A DNA stretch of 64,000 bases from UBA4742 sp963734965 (GCA_963734965.1 CAVTJK010000003.1:868001-932000); one strand, 5' to 3'; positions 29,099-39,155 are shown, numbered from the stretch's first letter. Translations and numbers: made by a program. Notes: generated by a model not told the origin, from the letters alone.

Positions 29099-31788
29099 AT
29101 GGAGCAGCCGTCGGGCACGGTGACGTTCCTCTTCACCGACATCGAGGGGTCGACCCGCCTGTGGGCCGAGCACACCGCGGCCATGAACCGGGCGGTGAGC
29201 CGCCACGACGATCTCCTGCGGGCGCTCATCGGGGCCCACGGCGGCTATGTGTTCTCGACCGGAGGCGACGGGTTCGCAGCCGCCTTCGCCTCGACGGACG
29301 ACGCCGTGGCCACCGGGATCGAGGGTCAGGTGGCGCTGGGCGCCGAGAGCTGGGACGGGGTGCCCGGAGGGCTCCGCGTGCGGATGGGCCTGCACCAGGG
29401 CGAGGCCCACGAACGCGGTGGTGACTACTTCGGGCCCGAGGTCAACCTGACCGCCCGGGTCATGTCGGCGGCGTGGGGCGGTCAGATCCTCTGCACCGAC
29501 GTGGTCGCGGCGGTGAGCCCGGCCGACACGACGTCACTCGGGTCCCACGCCCTACGAGACGTCCCGGGGCTCGATCGAGCTGCACCAGGTCGTCGAGCCC
29601 ACGTTGCGCGCCGAGTTCCCCGCCCCGCGCACGGTCGACGTCGCCCCTTCGACCCTGCCGGCCCAGCGCTCGAGCTTCGTGGGCCGCCGCTCGGCGGTCG
29701 ACGCCGTCCGGCGCCTGCAGCTGGACCACCGCCTGGTGACCCTGACCGGGCCCGGAGGGACGGGCAAGACGCGGCTGGCCATCGAGGTGGCCGGACGGGA
29801 GGCGCCCCGTCGACCCGGTGGCACGTTCTTCGCCGACCTGGCCTCGCTCGATCGAGGCGAGCACGTGGCCGACGCCATCGCCCAGGCCTGCCTCGTTCCC
29901 CCCGATTCGGGACGACCTGCGTCGGACCGGCTCGTCGACGCGCTGGCCGACGGCGAGGCGTTGGTGGTGGTCGACAACTGCGAGCACGTGCTCGACGCCG
30001 CCGCCGACATCGTCGATCGCCTGCTCGTGTCCTGCCCGAACGTGGTCGTCCTGGCCACCAGCCGCGAAGCCCTCGACCTGGCCGGCGAGCAGGTCTACCT
30101 GGTCGACCCGCTCGACCCGTCGGGCGTCGACGCCCGCGCCCTGTTCCTCGAACGCGCCCTGGCCGTGGGCGGAAGCACGCTCGACCCGACCGGCGTCACC
30201 ATCGACGAGCTGTGCGCCCGCGTCGACGGCATCCCGCTGGGCATCGAGCTGGCCGCCGCCCGGACCCGGGCTCTCGACGCCCGCCCAGATCCTCGAGCGG
30301 CTCGACGAGCGGTTCAGCGTGCTGGCCGGGAGCCGACGCGGCACACCCGAGCGCCACCAGACGCTGCGGGCGACGATCGGCTGGAGCTTCCTGCTGCTCG
30401 ACCCCGACGAACAGGCCTTCTTCGCCGAGCTGGCCGTCTTCGCCGGCAGCTTCGATCTGCGGGCGGCGGCGAGCCTGCTCGAACACGATCTCGTGCGCAC
30501 CGCCGACCTGCTCGACGGTCTGGTGGCCAAGTCCATGGTCACGACCCAGGGCGACGACGAGCGGGGCCTGCGCTTCAGGCTGCTCGATACGCTGCGCGCC
30601 TACGCCGACGAGCAGCTCCGGCGCCAGCCGGACCGGCTCGAGGCCGCGGTCGCCGCTCACGCCCGCTACTACGTGTCGCGACTGGCCGCGGTCCCCATGG
30701 CCCAGGCCATGTCCCGTCGGATCCAGACCCACTGCATTCCTGACCTCGACAACCTGCGGCTGGCCCTCGCCCGGATCCGTTCGGAGAAGTCCGATCCGCA
30801 GCTGACCGAGGCGCTCATCCGGTTCTCGCTGCTGTTGGCCAACATGGGTCTGGTCACCGAGGCGCGCCGAAGCTGTGACCAGGGCCTGGCCGAGCCCGAC
30901 CTCACCGACCTCGCCCGGGGATGCCTGCTGGCCGCGCGCTCGTACATGGACGCCACCGAGGACGGGTCGAGCGATTTCGCCGTGACCGCCGGCGAGGCCC
31001 TGCGGTACCTGCATCCGGGGGACGGCGTGTGGTCGGGCGCCCTCGGGCTGACCTCCATCCCGGTCCAGATGTTCGCACCGGCTGACATCGCCCCCTTCCT
31101 CACCGAGCAGCGAGGCCGGCTCGACGGCCTCGAAGGGAGCGATGCCGAGGTCGACCGGGCCACCGTCGACTTCTACCTGGCCGGCGCGATCATGAACCTG
31201 CGCCGGTTCGACGAGGCCACCGACGTGTTCGCACGGGCCGCGGCGACCATGGCCGGCATCGAGCCGACGAACCTCATCCGCCTCTGGTCGGTGGCCGGCG
31301 CCGCCATCGGCCAGACCCTCGGCGGCCGACCGGACGACGCCCTCGACACCCTCGACGAGGTGGCGGCCATCGTCGACTGGACGGACTGGGCCGTCGAGTG
31401 GGCCTTCGCCCGGGCTCTGGCCCTGGCTCACGTCGGGTCGACCGAGGACGCCCGGGCGCCGCTGTGCGCCATCGCCGGACGGCTGGGCGCGGAGAGCCCC
31501 TCACCGTTGGCGGGCACCGTCGTCGCCGGGTTCGGGGTCCTGGCCGCCATGGAAGGTCGCCAGGGCCGGGCCACCGAGCTGTTCGCGCTGCTGACCGCGA
31601 CGCGATCACCGGCGTCGACGGCGGCCGCCTTCGAGGTCCTCGGCCGGCTCGAGGGGTGGACCGACGACGAGTTCGCCAACCGCAAGCTCGAGCGGGTGAT
31701 CACCGCCGCGGGCCGCCAGTCGGAGATGAGTCGGGCCGAGCTCTTCGGTCGCCTGAACGCCCTGGCTCGCGACGAGGCGACCGGGTGA
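29099..31788 (+). CDS. Class III adenylate/guanylate cyclase fused to a STAND-type ATPase, two frameshifts
   Basis: About 895 residues. Residues 1-160: class III cyclase catalytic domain, starting GTVTFLFTDIEGSTRLW with the metal Asp, then YVFSTGGDGFAAAF and NLTARVMSAA. Residues about 200-450: P-loop ATPase of the STAND/AfsR kind, with Walker A TLTGPGGTGKTRLA, Walker B ALVVVDNCEHVLD, VVLATSREALDLAGE and GIPLGIELAAAR. The C-terminal half is TPR-like helices (AAATMAG, RPDDALDTLDEVAAI). Such proteins are one-polypeptide signal sensors. The frame shifts near 29563 and 30283; both are single-base events between intact domains. ATG 29099 opens the cyclase domain. Confidence 0.87.
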
Positions 31789-31840
31789 GCGTCCCGTCTG
31801 CTCTGGCGACGATCCGTGGTCCGTCGTCGGTGGTCCGTGG

Positions 31841-32245
31841 TCAGGCGAGGGTGAGGCCGACGCGGGTTCGTGTCGGCGCCGTGTCCTCGACGATCTGCCA
31901 CGAGGCCACGGCGCCGGCGTCCACCTCGGCGAGCCAGACGACCGTGAGCCGGCTCTCGTCCTCGTCGGACAGCTCGAGGTGCGAACCGGTGGTCGTCCCC
32001 AGGATCGCCACTGTCGTCCCGCGCACCGCCAGTTGCGATGGGTAGATCACGTAGGCGGGATAGGAGGAGAAGTACCCGCGCCACGCCGCGATGTTCTCGG
32101 TCCGTCCGACGAGCGGAGCCTCGTCGAACACGACGAGGGTGTGCTCGGCGGTCATCAACGCGCCCAGCCCCTCGATGTCGCCGCGGTTGATGCAGTCGAT
32201 GAAGCTGACGGCGACCGGGACCGGGGGCCGCGGGTGTCGCGCCAT
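31841..32245 (-). CDS. NTF2-like/SnoaL-fold protein
   Basis: 134 residues. A cone-shaped alpha+beta fold is suggested by VSFIDCINRGDIEGLGALMT, then TLVVFDEAPLVGRTENIAAW, the typical SnoaL layout of a first helix pair and then a strand with a conserved Trp. Members are small-molecule isomerases, hydrolases or binding proteins; nothing here specifies a substrate. It converges on the cyclase gene, with short direct repeats of GTGGTCCGT between 31819 and 31843. Confidence 0.72.
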   Translation of the reverse strand: MARHPRPPVPVAVSFIDCINRGDIEGLGALMTAEHTLVVFDEAPLVGRTENIAAWRGYFSSYPAYVIYPSQLAVRGTTVAILGTTTGSHLELSDEDESRLTVVWLAEVDAGAVASWQIVEDTAPTRTRVGLTLA

Positions 32246-32307
32246 GGGCCCATCATCGCGCCCGACGCTTCGGCCCCGCCGGGCCGCCAGGAGCTCAGGG
32301 CGATGGC

Positions 32308-32313
32308 TAGCGT
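32308..32313 (+). promoter_or_regulatory. -10-like hexamer TAGCGT, leaderless spacing
   Basis: Nine bases upstream of ATG 32323. Confidence 0.45.
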
Positions 32314-32322
32314 GGGACGGCG

Positions 32323-33084
32323 ATGGTCACGGAATCGGATCCGGTGCAACAGGCTCGGGCGATGGTCGCCGCGGCGCGGCGGATCACGGTCCTCACGGGC
32401 GCGGGCATCTCGACCGACAGCGGCATCCAAGACTTCCGGGGGCCGAACGGGCTCTGGACCAAGAACCCCAAGGCCGAGCGCACGTCGAACATCGAGTACT
32501 ACGTGGCTGACCCCGAGGTGAGGCGTCTGGCCTGGCAGGGCCGGCTCAACTGGATGGAGGCGCCGCGCCAACCGAACGACGGCCACCGCGCCTTGGTTCC
32601 GCTGGACCGCCGGGGCGTGCTCGACACGCTCGTGACGCAGAACATCGACGGCTTGCACCAGGCCGCCGGGCTCGATCCGGCCCGGGTCGTCGAGGTCCAC
32701 GGCACCATCCACGAGGTCGTGTGCCTGCAGTGCGCCGACCGCACCCCGATGGACGACACCCTCGATCGGGTGCGGGCGGGAGAGGACGACCCGACCTGTC
32801 GCCGCTGCGGAGGCATGCTCAAGTCGGCCACCATCTCCTTCGGGCAGAACCTGGTCGAGGCCGATCTCGAGCGGGCCTTCGACGCCGCGGCGCGATGCGA
32901 TCTGCTGCTGGCCGTGGGCTCGACCCTGAGCGTGTACCCCGTGGCCGCCATGGTCCCGACCGCCAGCCGCGCCGGGGCCGAGATCGTGGTCGTCAACCTC
33001 GAGCCCACCGACATGGACGATCTGGCCGACGCCGTGGTCCGGGGCTCCATCAGCGAGGTCCTGCCCGTCATCGTCGGGGAATGA
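32323..33084 (+). CDS. cobB: Sirtuin, NAD-dependent protein deacylase
   Basis: 253 residues. It removes acyl groups from lysine using NAD. Rossmann motif VLTGAGISTDSGIQDFRGPN, catalytic region VTQNIDGLHQAAG and EVHGTIHE (catalytic His), and a zinc ribbon with CLQC and CRRC. NAD binding is completed by AVGSTLSVYPVAAM and VVNLEPTDMD. The catalytic His and zinc cysteines are all present, so it should be active. It may regulate acyl-CoA enzymes, but no target is visible. It lies upstream of the rhodanese-MoeB gene. Confidence 0.92.
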   Translation: MVTESDPVQQARAMVAAARRITVLTGAGISTDSGIQDFRGPNGLWTKNPKAERTSNIEYYVADPEVRRLAWQGRLNWMEAPRQPNDGHRALVPLDRRGVLDTLVTQNIDGLHQAAGLDPARVVEVHGTIHEVVCLQCADRTPMDDTLDRVRAGEDDPTCRRCGGMLKSATISFGQNLVEADLERAFDAAARCDLLLAVGSTLSVYPVAAMVPTASRAGAEIVVVNLEPTDMDDLADAVVRGSISEVLPVIVGE

Positions 33085-33154
33085 CCGGAGTGTCCGCATT
33101 GTTGACCGATCCGGTAGTGTTTTCCGACCTTTGTAGAACCAGTAGGAGAGGCCG

Positions 33155-34330
33155 ATGGCCACGTTCCGTGACCTGCTCAAGCAGACCAAGAGCGAGATCC
33201 GCGAGGTCGACACGGCGACGGCCGACGAGCTGCGGACCGCACCGGGTGCCGTCGTGCTGGACGTGCGGGAGCCCGACGAGTACGAGCAGGGCGCCATCCC
33301 CGGTGCCATCCACATCCCGCGGGGCCAGCTCGAATCGAGCATCGAGGGTCGCGTGCCCAACCACGACACCCCGCTGATCGTCCACTGCGCCGGCGGCACC
33401 CGCTCGGCCTTCGCCGCCAAGACGCTCGCCGAGCTGGGCTACACCGACGTCGTGTCGGTGGCCGGCGGGTTCAACAAGTGGAAGGACGAGGGCCGCGACT
33501 GGCGCGCCCCGCAGGTGCTGAGCCCTGAGCAGCGCAACCGCTACCAGCGCCACCTGCTCCTGCCCGAGGTGGGCGAGGAGGGCCAGCTCAAGCTGCTCGA
33601 CGCCAAGGTGCTGCTGCTCGGCGCCGGCGGTCTCGGGTCGCCCGCCGCGCTGTACCTGGCCGCCGCCGGCGTGGGCACGATCGGCATCATCGACATGGAC
33701 GTCGTCGACGATTCGAACCTGCAGCGCCAGATCCTGCACAACGTCGACCGCATCGGTGACCGCAAGGTCGATTCGGCCAAGAAGACGCTGACCCTGCTCA
33801 ACCCCGACGTCAACGTGGTGACCCACGACGTGCGCCTGGGCGCCGACAACGTCATGACCATCCTCGCCGACTACGACCTGGTGGTCGACGGCACCGACAA
33901 CTTCCCGACCCGCTACCTGGTCAACGACGCGTCGGTGAAGCTGGGCATCCCGGTCGTCCACGGGTCGATCTTCCGCTTCGACGGCATGGTGACGGTGTTC
34001 GATCCCCGGCGGGGACCGACCTACCGCGACCTGGTCGCCGAGCCGCCGCCGGCCGAGATGGCCCCCTCGTGCGCCGAGGCGGGTGTGCTCGGGGTCCTGC
34101 CGGGCATCATCGGCTCGATCCAGGCCCTCGAGGCCATCAAGCTGATCCTCGACATCGGCGACCCCCTCATCGGTCGCCTGCTGGCCTACGACTCGCTCGA
34201 GCAGAGCTTCCACGAGTACAAGGTCCAGGTCGATCCGGCCAACGAGATCACCTGGGCCAACCGGGACCGGATCGTGGTGGCCGAACTGGATGGCCTCTGC
34301 ATGCCGCACGCCCTGCAGCCTCCGGCGTAG
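33155..34330 (+). CDS. MoeB/ThiF-family adenylyltransferase with N-terminal rhodanese domain
   Basis: 391 residues. Residues 1-110: rhodanese domain with the persulfide Cys in LIVHCAGGTRSAF. Residues about 120-390: E1-like adenylyltransferase with NRYQRHLLLPEVGEEGQ, nucleotide loop LLLGAGGLGSPAALYL, DMDVVDDSNLQRQILH, DGTDNFPTRYLVND and the Cys in APSCAEAGVLG. It should activate the C-terminus of a ubiquitin-like sulfur carrier (MoaD or ThiS type) and hand over sulfur. The order is unusual: in MoeZ the rhodanese is C-terminal. The two zinc CxxC pairs of MoeB are missing (GPTYRDLVAE in place of the first). ATG 33155 follows AGGAGAG. Confidence 0.88.
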   Translation: MATFRDLLKQTKSEIREVDTATADELRTAPGAVVLDVREPDEYEQGAIPGAIHIPRGQLESSIEGRVPNHDTPLIVHCAGGTRSAFAAKTLAELGYTDVVSVAGGFNKWKDEGRDWRAPQVLSPEQRNRYQRHLLLPEVGEEGQLKLLDAKVLLLGAGGLGSPAALYLAAAGVGTIGIIDMDVVDDSNLQRQILHNVDRIGDRKVDSAKKTLTLLNPDVNVVTHDVRLGADNVMTILADYDLVVDGTDNFPTRYLVNDASVKLGIPVVHGSIFRFDGMVTVFDPRRGPTYRDLVAEPPPAEMAPSCAEAGVLGVLPGIIGSIQALEAIKLILDIGDPLIGRLLAYDSLEQSFHEYKVQVDPANEITWANRDRIVVAELDGLCMPHALQPPA

Positions 34331-35663
34331 ATTCGCCCGCATCCGCTCGCTGATCCGCCGCCTCGTCGAACAGAACCCGTTGCCCGAGGGGGCGACGCCG
34401 GTCGCCGTCGGCCTCGTGGTCAACGGCGCGGCCATGTACATCTTCTTCGGGATCAGCTCGCGGTCGCTCTCGCCCGCCGTCTACAGCTCGGTCGTGACCT
34501 TCTACGCCTGGCTCTACGCGGTCGGCAACGGGATCATGCAGCCCCTCGAGCAAGAGGTGGCCCGGGCGTGCTCGGCCCGTCGCACCGACGGCATCGGACC
34601 GGGGCCCGTGATCCGGCGCGCGGTGGTCATCGGCGTCCTCTTCTGGATGATCGTCTCGGTGATCATCGCCGTGATCTACGTCGTCTGGAACCGGCCCTTC
34701 GCCAACAACCAGGTGCTCACCCTGGGCCTCATCCTCGGCCTCGGTGGCTTCTGCGCCGGTCACCTCACGCGCGGCACGCTCTCGTCGCACCACCGGTTCC
34801 GCAACTACGGCCTGTTCTTCAGCGTCGACGGCCTGGCCCGCGTCGCGCTGGCCGCGGTGCTCGGCGTCATCGGCGTCGAGGTGGCCGGGCCCTGGGGGAT
34901 CATCATGGCCATCACGCCGTTCATCGGCGTGGCCGCCGCACTGTTCCGCCAGCACGGGCTGCTCGAGCCCGGACCTCCGGCGCCCTGGGGTGAGCTGACC
35001 CAGAACCTGGGCTGGCTGCTGCTGGGGACGGTCTCGATCTCGCTGATCGTCCAGGGCGGCACCATCGCCGTCGACGTGCTCGAGACCAGCGCCCAGTCGG
35101 CCGCCGCCGGCCAGTTCCTCAACGGCCTGCAGACCGCTCGCATCCCGCTGTTCCTGTTCCAGGCCATCCTGGCCTCGCTGCTGCCCAAGCTGTCGCGCCA
35201 GGCCGAGAGCGGTCACTTCGACGAGTTCGTGGCCGGCCTGCGTCGGTTGGTCCTGGCCATCCTCGGCCTCGGCCTGGTCGCGGTCGCCGCCGCCGCCCTG
35301 ATGGGCCCGATCGTGATCCGCATCGTGTTCGGCAAGGACACGGTGCTCACCCGCTGGGACCTGGCCGTCATGGCCGCCGCCTACATCGTGATCATGGCCA
35401 CCATCTGCGTCGACCAGGGCCTGGTCGCCATCCACGCCCACAGCCGCATGGCCATCGGCTGGTTCTGCGCCTTCCTGGTCTTCGTGGGGGTGACGGCTCT
35501 GGGCCACCAGCTGTTCCAACGGGTCGAAGCGGGCCTGATGGCGGCCGCTCTGTTCGCCTTCACGTGGATGGTGGTGAGCCTCTGGTCGGGATTGCGCCAT
35601 CGGCGCCGGGCCCATCACCTCGATCTCAGCGAGACCCTGGCCGAGCTACCCGTCGAGCTCTGA
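34290..35663 (+). CDS. Polysaccharide flippase-like membrane protein, copy 1
   Basis: About 440-457 residues with roughly twelve membrane helices, in the lipid-linked oligosaccharide flippase (MATE/MOP, Wzx-like) superfamily by overall layout. Marks shared with a second copy at 44857-46188: NPLPEGATPVAVG, MQPLEQEVARA and RIPLFLFQAILASLLPKLS. It should carry undecaprenyl-linked glycan units across the membrane. The start is uncertain: ATG 34290 lies inside the moeB-like gene. A TAGATT box at 34328 points instead to ATC 34341, which would give the same N-terminal length as the paralogue. Confidence 0.82.
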   Translation: MASACRTPCSLRRRFARIRSLIRRLVEQNPLPEGATPVAVGLVVNGAAMYIFFGISSRSLSPAVYSSVVTFYAWLYAVGNGIMQPLEQEVARACSARRTDGIGPGPVIRRAVVIGVLFWMIVSVIIAVIYVVWNRPFANNQVLTLGLILGLGGFCAGHLTRGTLSSHHRFRNYGLFFSVDGLARVALAAVLGVIGVEVAGPWGIIMAITPFIGVAAALFRQHGLLEPGPPAPWGELTQNLGWLLLGTVSISLIVQGGTIAVDVLETSAQSAAAGQFLNGLQTARIPLFLFQAILASLLPKLSRQAESGHFDEFVAGLRRLVLAILGLGLVAVAAAALMGPIVIRIVFGKDTVLTRWDLAVMAAAYIVIMATICVDQGLVAIHAHSRMAIGWFCAFLVFVGVTALGHQLFQRVEAGLMAAALFAFTWMVVSLWSGLRHRRRAHHLDLSETLAELPVEL

Positions 35664-35672
35664 GGACGGCAC

Positions 35673-35678
35673 TACCCT
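35673..35678 (+). promoter_or_regulatory. -10-like hexamer TACCCT, leaderless spacing
   Basis: Nine bases upstream of ATG 35688. Confidence 0.45.
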
Positions 35679-35687
35679 CTGATCCCC

Positions 35688-37370
35688 ATGCGGCGGATCC
35701 GACTCCTTCCAGCGCTCATCGCGGCCATGGCCATCGTCGCCCCCACGATCCTGGCCGGCCCCGGCCCCGCCTTCGCGGCGTCGACGCCGACGGGCCCGGC
35801 GTTCAGCCCGACCCAGTCGCTGGCCGTGACCCAGGCCACGACCTACACCTTCGGCCAACAGCCCTTGGCCGACGTGCTGGCGGCGGCCGGCGCCCAGACC
35901 AAGTGCGACGGGCTCACCCAGAACCAGCTGGCGGCCATGATGCTGGCGCCGACCTATCCCGAGACGGGCGCCACCGGCGCGCTGTCGCCGTCGCCCATGA
36001 CGCTCAGCCGCTACGACTCGGTGAGCGTCAACTCGACCAACGCCAACCTCTACTTCCAGGGCAACGTCTCCACGCCGTTCAGCCGCGCCTTCTGGAACCC
36101 CGGTGTGGGCGCCTGGCAGTTCGACTCGGCCGGCGGGTGGAACCTGAGCACGGCCCAGGAGATGAGCACCGATTCGGCCGCCGCCACCGCCGCCCAGGTC
36201 ATGGCCACCCGCTGGTGCAACGACACCGCGGACGTGGCCAACCCGGCCGCCCGGCGCACGGCGGCGTGGGCACCCTGGGGCGGCTGCGCCACCAACGGCA
36301 CCTGCGAGTCGATCTACCAGACGATCTTCGATCCGGCGACGCTGCACGTGGCCACGGACGCGTCGGTCACCCGCTTCGGCGGCATGGTCCCGCGCACCTG
36401 TCAGATCGCCGCCGGCACGAGCGTGTTCTGCGTGCGGGTCGATCCCGCCCAAGCGCAGGGCAACGCCGCCTTCGCCAAGCCGGCCTTCGGCCCGACGCCG
36501 ATCAGCGCGCCGTTCTACAACTACATCCTGGCCGGACGCGAGCACCGCGTCTGGCTCAAGGACGACACCGGCTATCCGATGACCATCGACGCCAGCCTGC
36601 AGATCGGCCACAACGCCCGCACCTCGCTCACCTGGACGACCGGCGATGTCCTCTGCGATGCCACCGTCGGTCTCGGCGCCTGCGGGCCGCAGCTCTTCCT
36701 GCGCACCTCGAACACGTCGGGCGTCGCCGATCTCAACTACTCGGTGCTCATGCCCAAGGGCGGCAAGACCCTGATGTGCGACTGGAACGGTGACGGCACC
36801 GACACGCCCGGGGTCGTGAAGAGCGGCGTCTGGTCGATCACCAACTCGACTACTGGCGGCGTCGCCCAGCAGGTGTTCGGCTACGGCAACGCGACCGACA
36901 TCCCGGTCTGCGGCGACTGGGACGGCAACGGCACCGACACGCCGGGTCTGGTGCGCAACGGTGTGTGGTACCTGGTCAACTCGTTGGGCAAGCCGACGGC
37001 CGACATCAGCTTCGGCTACGGCAACCCGTCGGGTGACATCCCCGTCGTCGGCGACTGGGACGGCAACGGCACCGACACGCCCGGTCTGGTGCGCAACGGG
37101 TCGTGGTTCCTGGTCAACTCGTCGGGCAAGGGCTCCGCTGATCTCAGCTTCGGCTACGGCAACCCGTCGGGTGACATCCCCGTCGTCGGCGACTGGGACG
37201 GCAACGGCACCGACACCCCCGGTCTGGTGCGCAACGGCGCGTGGTATCTGACCAACACGGCGGGCAAGGGCATCGCCGACGTGTCGTTCTTCTTCGGTGA
37301 TGCCGGCGATGCCGTGGTCACCGGCCGCTGGTCACCCGGCGCGCCGACCACGATCGGCGTGGTGCGCTGA
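35688..37370 (+). CDS. Secreted protein with C-terminal DGNGTDTPG repeats
   Basis: 560 residues. The signal peptide ends AGPGPAFA-AST. Residues about 30-355 are a globular domain rich in Ala, Ser and Thr, with several cysteines (WCNDTADVA, GGCATNGTC, VPRTCQ) and the fragment MMLAPTYPETGATG; the fold is not recognised. Residues about 365-550 hold four repeats of about 46 residues built on GDWDGNGTDTPGLVRNGxWY...FGYGNPSGDIPVV, an FG-GAP/VCBS-like beta-propeller blade pattern with Asp-rich calcium-type loops. It is probably a surface or extracellular adhesin or enzyme. The neighbouring convergent gene carries the same repeats. Confidence 0.78.
   Translation: MRRIRLLPALIAAMAIVAPTILAGPGPAFAASTPTGPAFSPTQSLAVTQATTYTFGQQPLADVLAAAGAQTKCDGLTQNQLAAMMLAPTYPETGATGALSPSPMTLSRYDSVSVNSTNANLYFQGNVSTPFSRAFWNPGVGAWQFDSAGGWNLSTAQEMSTDSAAATAAQVMATRWCNDTADVANPAARRTAAWAPWGGCATNGTCESIYQTIFDPATLHVATDASVTRFGGMVPRTCQIAAGTSVFCVRVDPAQAQGNAAFAKPAFGPTPISAPFYNYILAGREHRVWLKDDTGYPMTIDASLQIGHNARTSLTWTTGDVLCDATVGLGACGPQLFLRTSNTSGVADLNYSVLMPKGGKTLMCDWNGDGTDTPGVVKSGVWSITNSTTGGVAQQVFGYGNATDIPVCGDWDGNGTDTPGLVRNGVWYLVNSLGKPTADISFGYGNPSGDIPVVGDWDGNGTDTPGLVRNGSWFLVNSSGKGSADLSFGYGNPSGDIPVVGDWDGNGTDTPGLVRNGAWYLTNTAGKGIADVSFFFGDAGDAVVTGRWSPGAPTTIGVVR
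36780..37366 (+). repeat. 46-residue propeller-like repeat array, copy on plus strand
   Basis: Period of 138 bp: the unit at 37008 recurs at 37146 with at least 70 bp identical in a row. Each unit encodes DWDGNGTDTPGL and FGYGNP. Very recent internal duplication is indicated. Confidence 0.85.
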
Positions 37371-37379
37371 GGACCTGGC

Positions 37380-38952
37380 TCAGCGCTCGATGCCGATGGT
37401 CGAGGGCTTGGCCGACCCCCAGCGTCCGCCCAGAGGGACGTCACCCGGATCGCCGTAGGCGAAGCTGGTGTCGGCCGTCGCCTTGCCCAACGAGTTGACG
37501 AGGAACCACAGGCCGGACCGGAAGATGCCCGGCGTGTCGCGCCCGTCGCCGTTCCAGTCGCCCACGACCGGGACGTCGGTGGGGTTGCCGTAGGCGACCA
37601 CGACGTCGGCCACCCCGGTGCCGACCGAGTTGGCCAGGTACCAGAGTCCGCCGCGGAAGATCCCGGGCGAGTCGCGGCCGTCGCCGTTCCAATCGCCGAC
37701 GACGGGGGTGTCGGTCGGGTTGCCATAGCCGAAGCTCACGTCGGCGGCGCCCTTGCCGAGCGAGTTGACCAGGTACCACGTGCCGTGGCGGAACAGGCCG
37801 GGTGTGTCGGTGCCGTTGCCGTCCCAGTCGCCGCACACCGGGATGTCACCGGCCTGGCCGTAGCCGAAGACCTGGTCGGCCACGCCGCCCAGGACGGCGT
37901 TGGTGATGTACCAGGTGCCGTTGGCGAACACGCCGGCCGTGTCCGTGCCGTCGCCGTTCCAGTCACACATCAGCGTCTTGCCGCCGCGCACCGCGCCGAA
38001 CGGATAAGCCACATCGGCCACGCCCGACGTGATGGTGCCGCGCAGGTAGAGGTGGTGCGAGGCGTTGGCCCACGTCAGCTCGGGTCCGGCCAACAGCGCC
38101 AGGCTCTGCACCGACCCGCGGTAGCGGCTGAGGTCGGTGGCGGCGCCGATCCCGGGCACCGCAGCGTTGTCGGTGTACTGCCAGAACGACCACGCCTGGC
38201 CCCAGCCGGGGATCGATGCCGGGTTGGCGGCCGAGGTCCAGTGGGCCTCCCACAGCCGGTAGCCGCTCAGGGCGGTGGTGTTGCCCAAGGCCGACGACCA
38301 GAAGCCCGGGCTGGTGTAGATCATCGGTATCCGGCCGGTCAGCCCGCGTGCGGTCGTCAGCCACGTCGAGGTCCACGTGAGGAGATCCGCGGGGGAGAGT
38401 CCGCCAGTCGTCTCGAGATCGAGCACGGGGGGGAGGTCGCGAGCGCCCTGGAGCGTCCCGGTCGCGGCCACGAAGGCCTGGGCCTGAGCGGTCGCCGTCG
38501 CGAACGGGCAGGGCCGGCCGGGCGAAGTCGTAGGCGCCGCGGAACAGGCCGTTGTTGGCGGCACCGGCGAAGTCGGCGGCGAAGTACGGGTTCACGTAGT
38601 GCGAGCCACCGACCGTGGACGGCCCCTCGGTCGCCTTGATGAAGGCGAAGCTGTTGCCCGCCGCGGCCACGGCGTGCCAGTCGATGGCCGCCCCGTTGGG
38701 GTGGTTCCAGCTCGACACGTCGGGCCCGGTCACGCCGCTGATGGCCTCGGGGACGCCTCGGGTGCCGATCCCCTGGGGCGTCGCCGTGGCCGACATCGAC
38801 GACCCTGTGCCGAAGGCGGTCGTCGTCGTGGCGGTCGGCGGTGGAGCGGCTGGTGGGCTGGCGGCGAGGGCCGGAGCGGTCGTCAGCGCGGGTACGAGCA
38901 GGGCAACGAGGAGTCCGAAGATTCCCCACTGGCGTCTGTGGGGGGAGGGCAT
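37380..38952 (-). CDS. Secreted GH25 lysozyme with DGNGTDTPG repeats, one frameshift
   Basis: About 520 residues. The signal peptide ends LTTAPALA-ASP. The glycoside hydrolase 25 (muramidase) domain reads GVTGPDVSSWNHP with the first catalytic Asp, FAFIKATEGPS, GAYDFARPA, VLDLETTGG (Asp/Glu pair) and PMIYTSPGFW, ending SFWQYTDNAAVPG. After that come four to five repeats like those of the convergent gene (GDWNGDGRDSPGIFRGGLWY). The frame changes near 38520, within the strand after GAYDFARP. ATG 38952 gives a proper signal peptide; ATG 38970 is also possible. It should cleave peptidoglycan, for remodelling or competition. Confidence 0.85.
37383..37966 (-). repeat. 46-residue propeller-like repeat array, copy on minus strand
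   Basis: Same module as at 36780-37366 but in inverse orientation, with the two arrays only about 17 bp apart at their ends. Units are less identical to each other (GDWNGDGRDTPGIF). Confidence 0.8.
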
Positions 38953-39149
38953 GACCTCTCGTGTCGGCATCCCGGGTCGCAAAACTGAGCGACTCCTTGT
39001 CTGCGCCAAGCAGCTCGTAGCAGTAGCAAACAATGTCGATCCTCGTCCCGGTACGTCGGAGCCTGGGGGGTCACGGGCCTCGTCGATGGTGTCATCGTCG
39101 CGGGGTCATCGGCGCCATGGCGCCGTGCGTCCGGTGGGTGGAGGTGGGC

Positions 39150-39155
39150 TAGCCT
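39150..39155 (+). promoter_or_regulatory. -10-like hexamer TAGCCT, leaderless spacing
   Basis: Nine bases upstream of ATG 39165. Confidence 0.5.

Noticed and set aside
30196..31431. 411-codon minus-strand ORF opposite the cyclase-ATPase
   Set aside because: Shadow frame; no motif and no start context.
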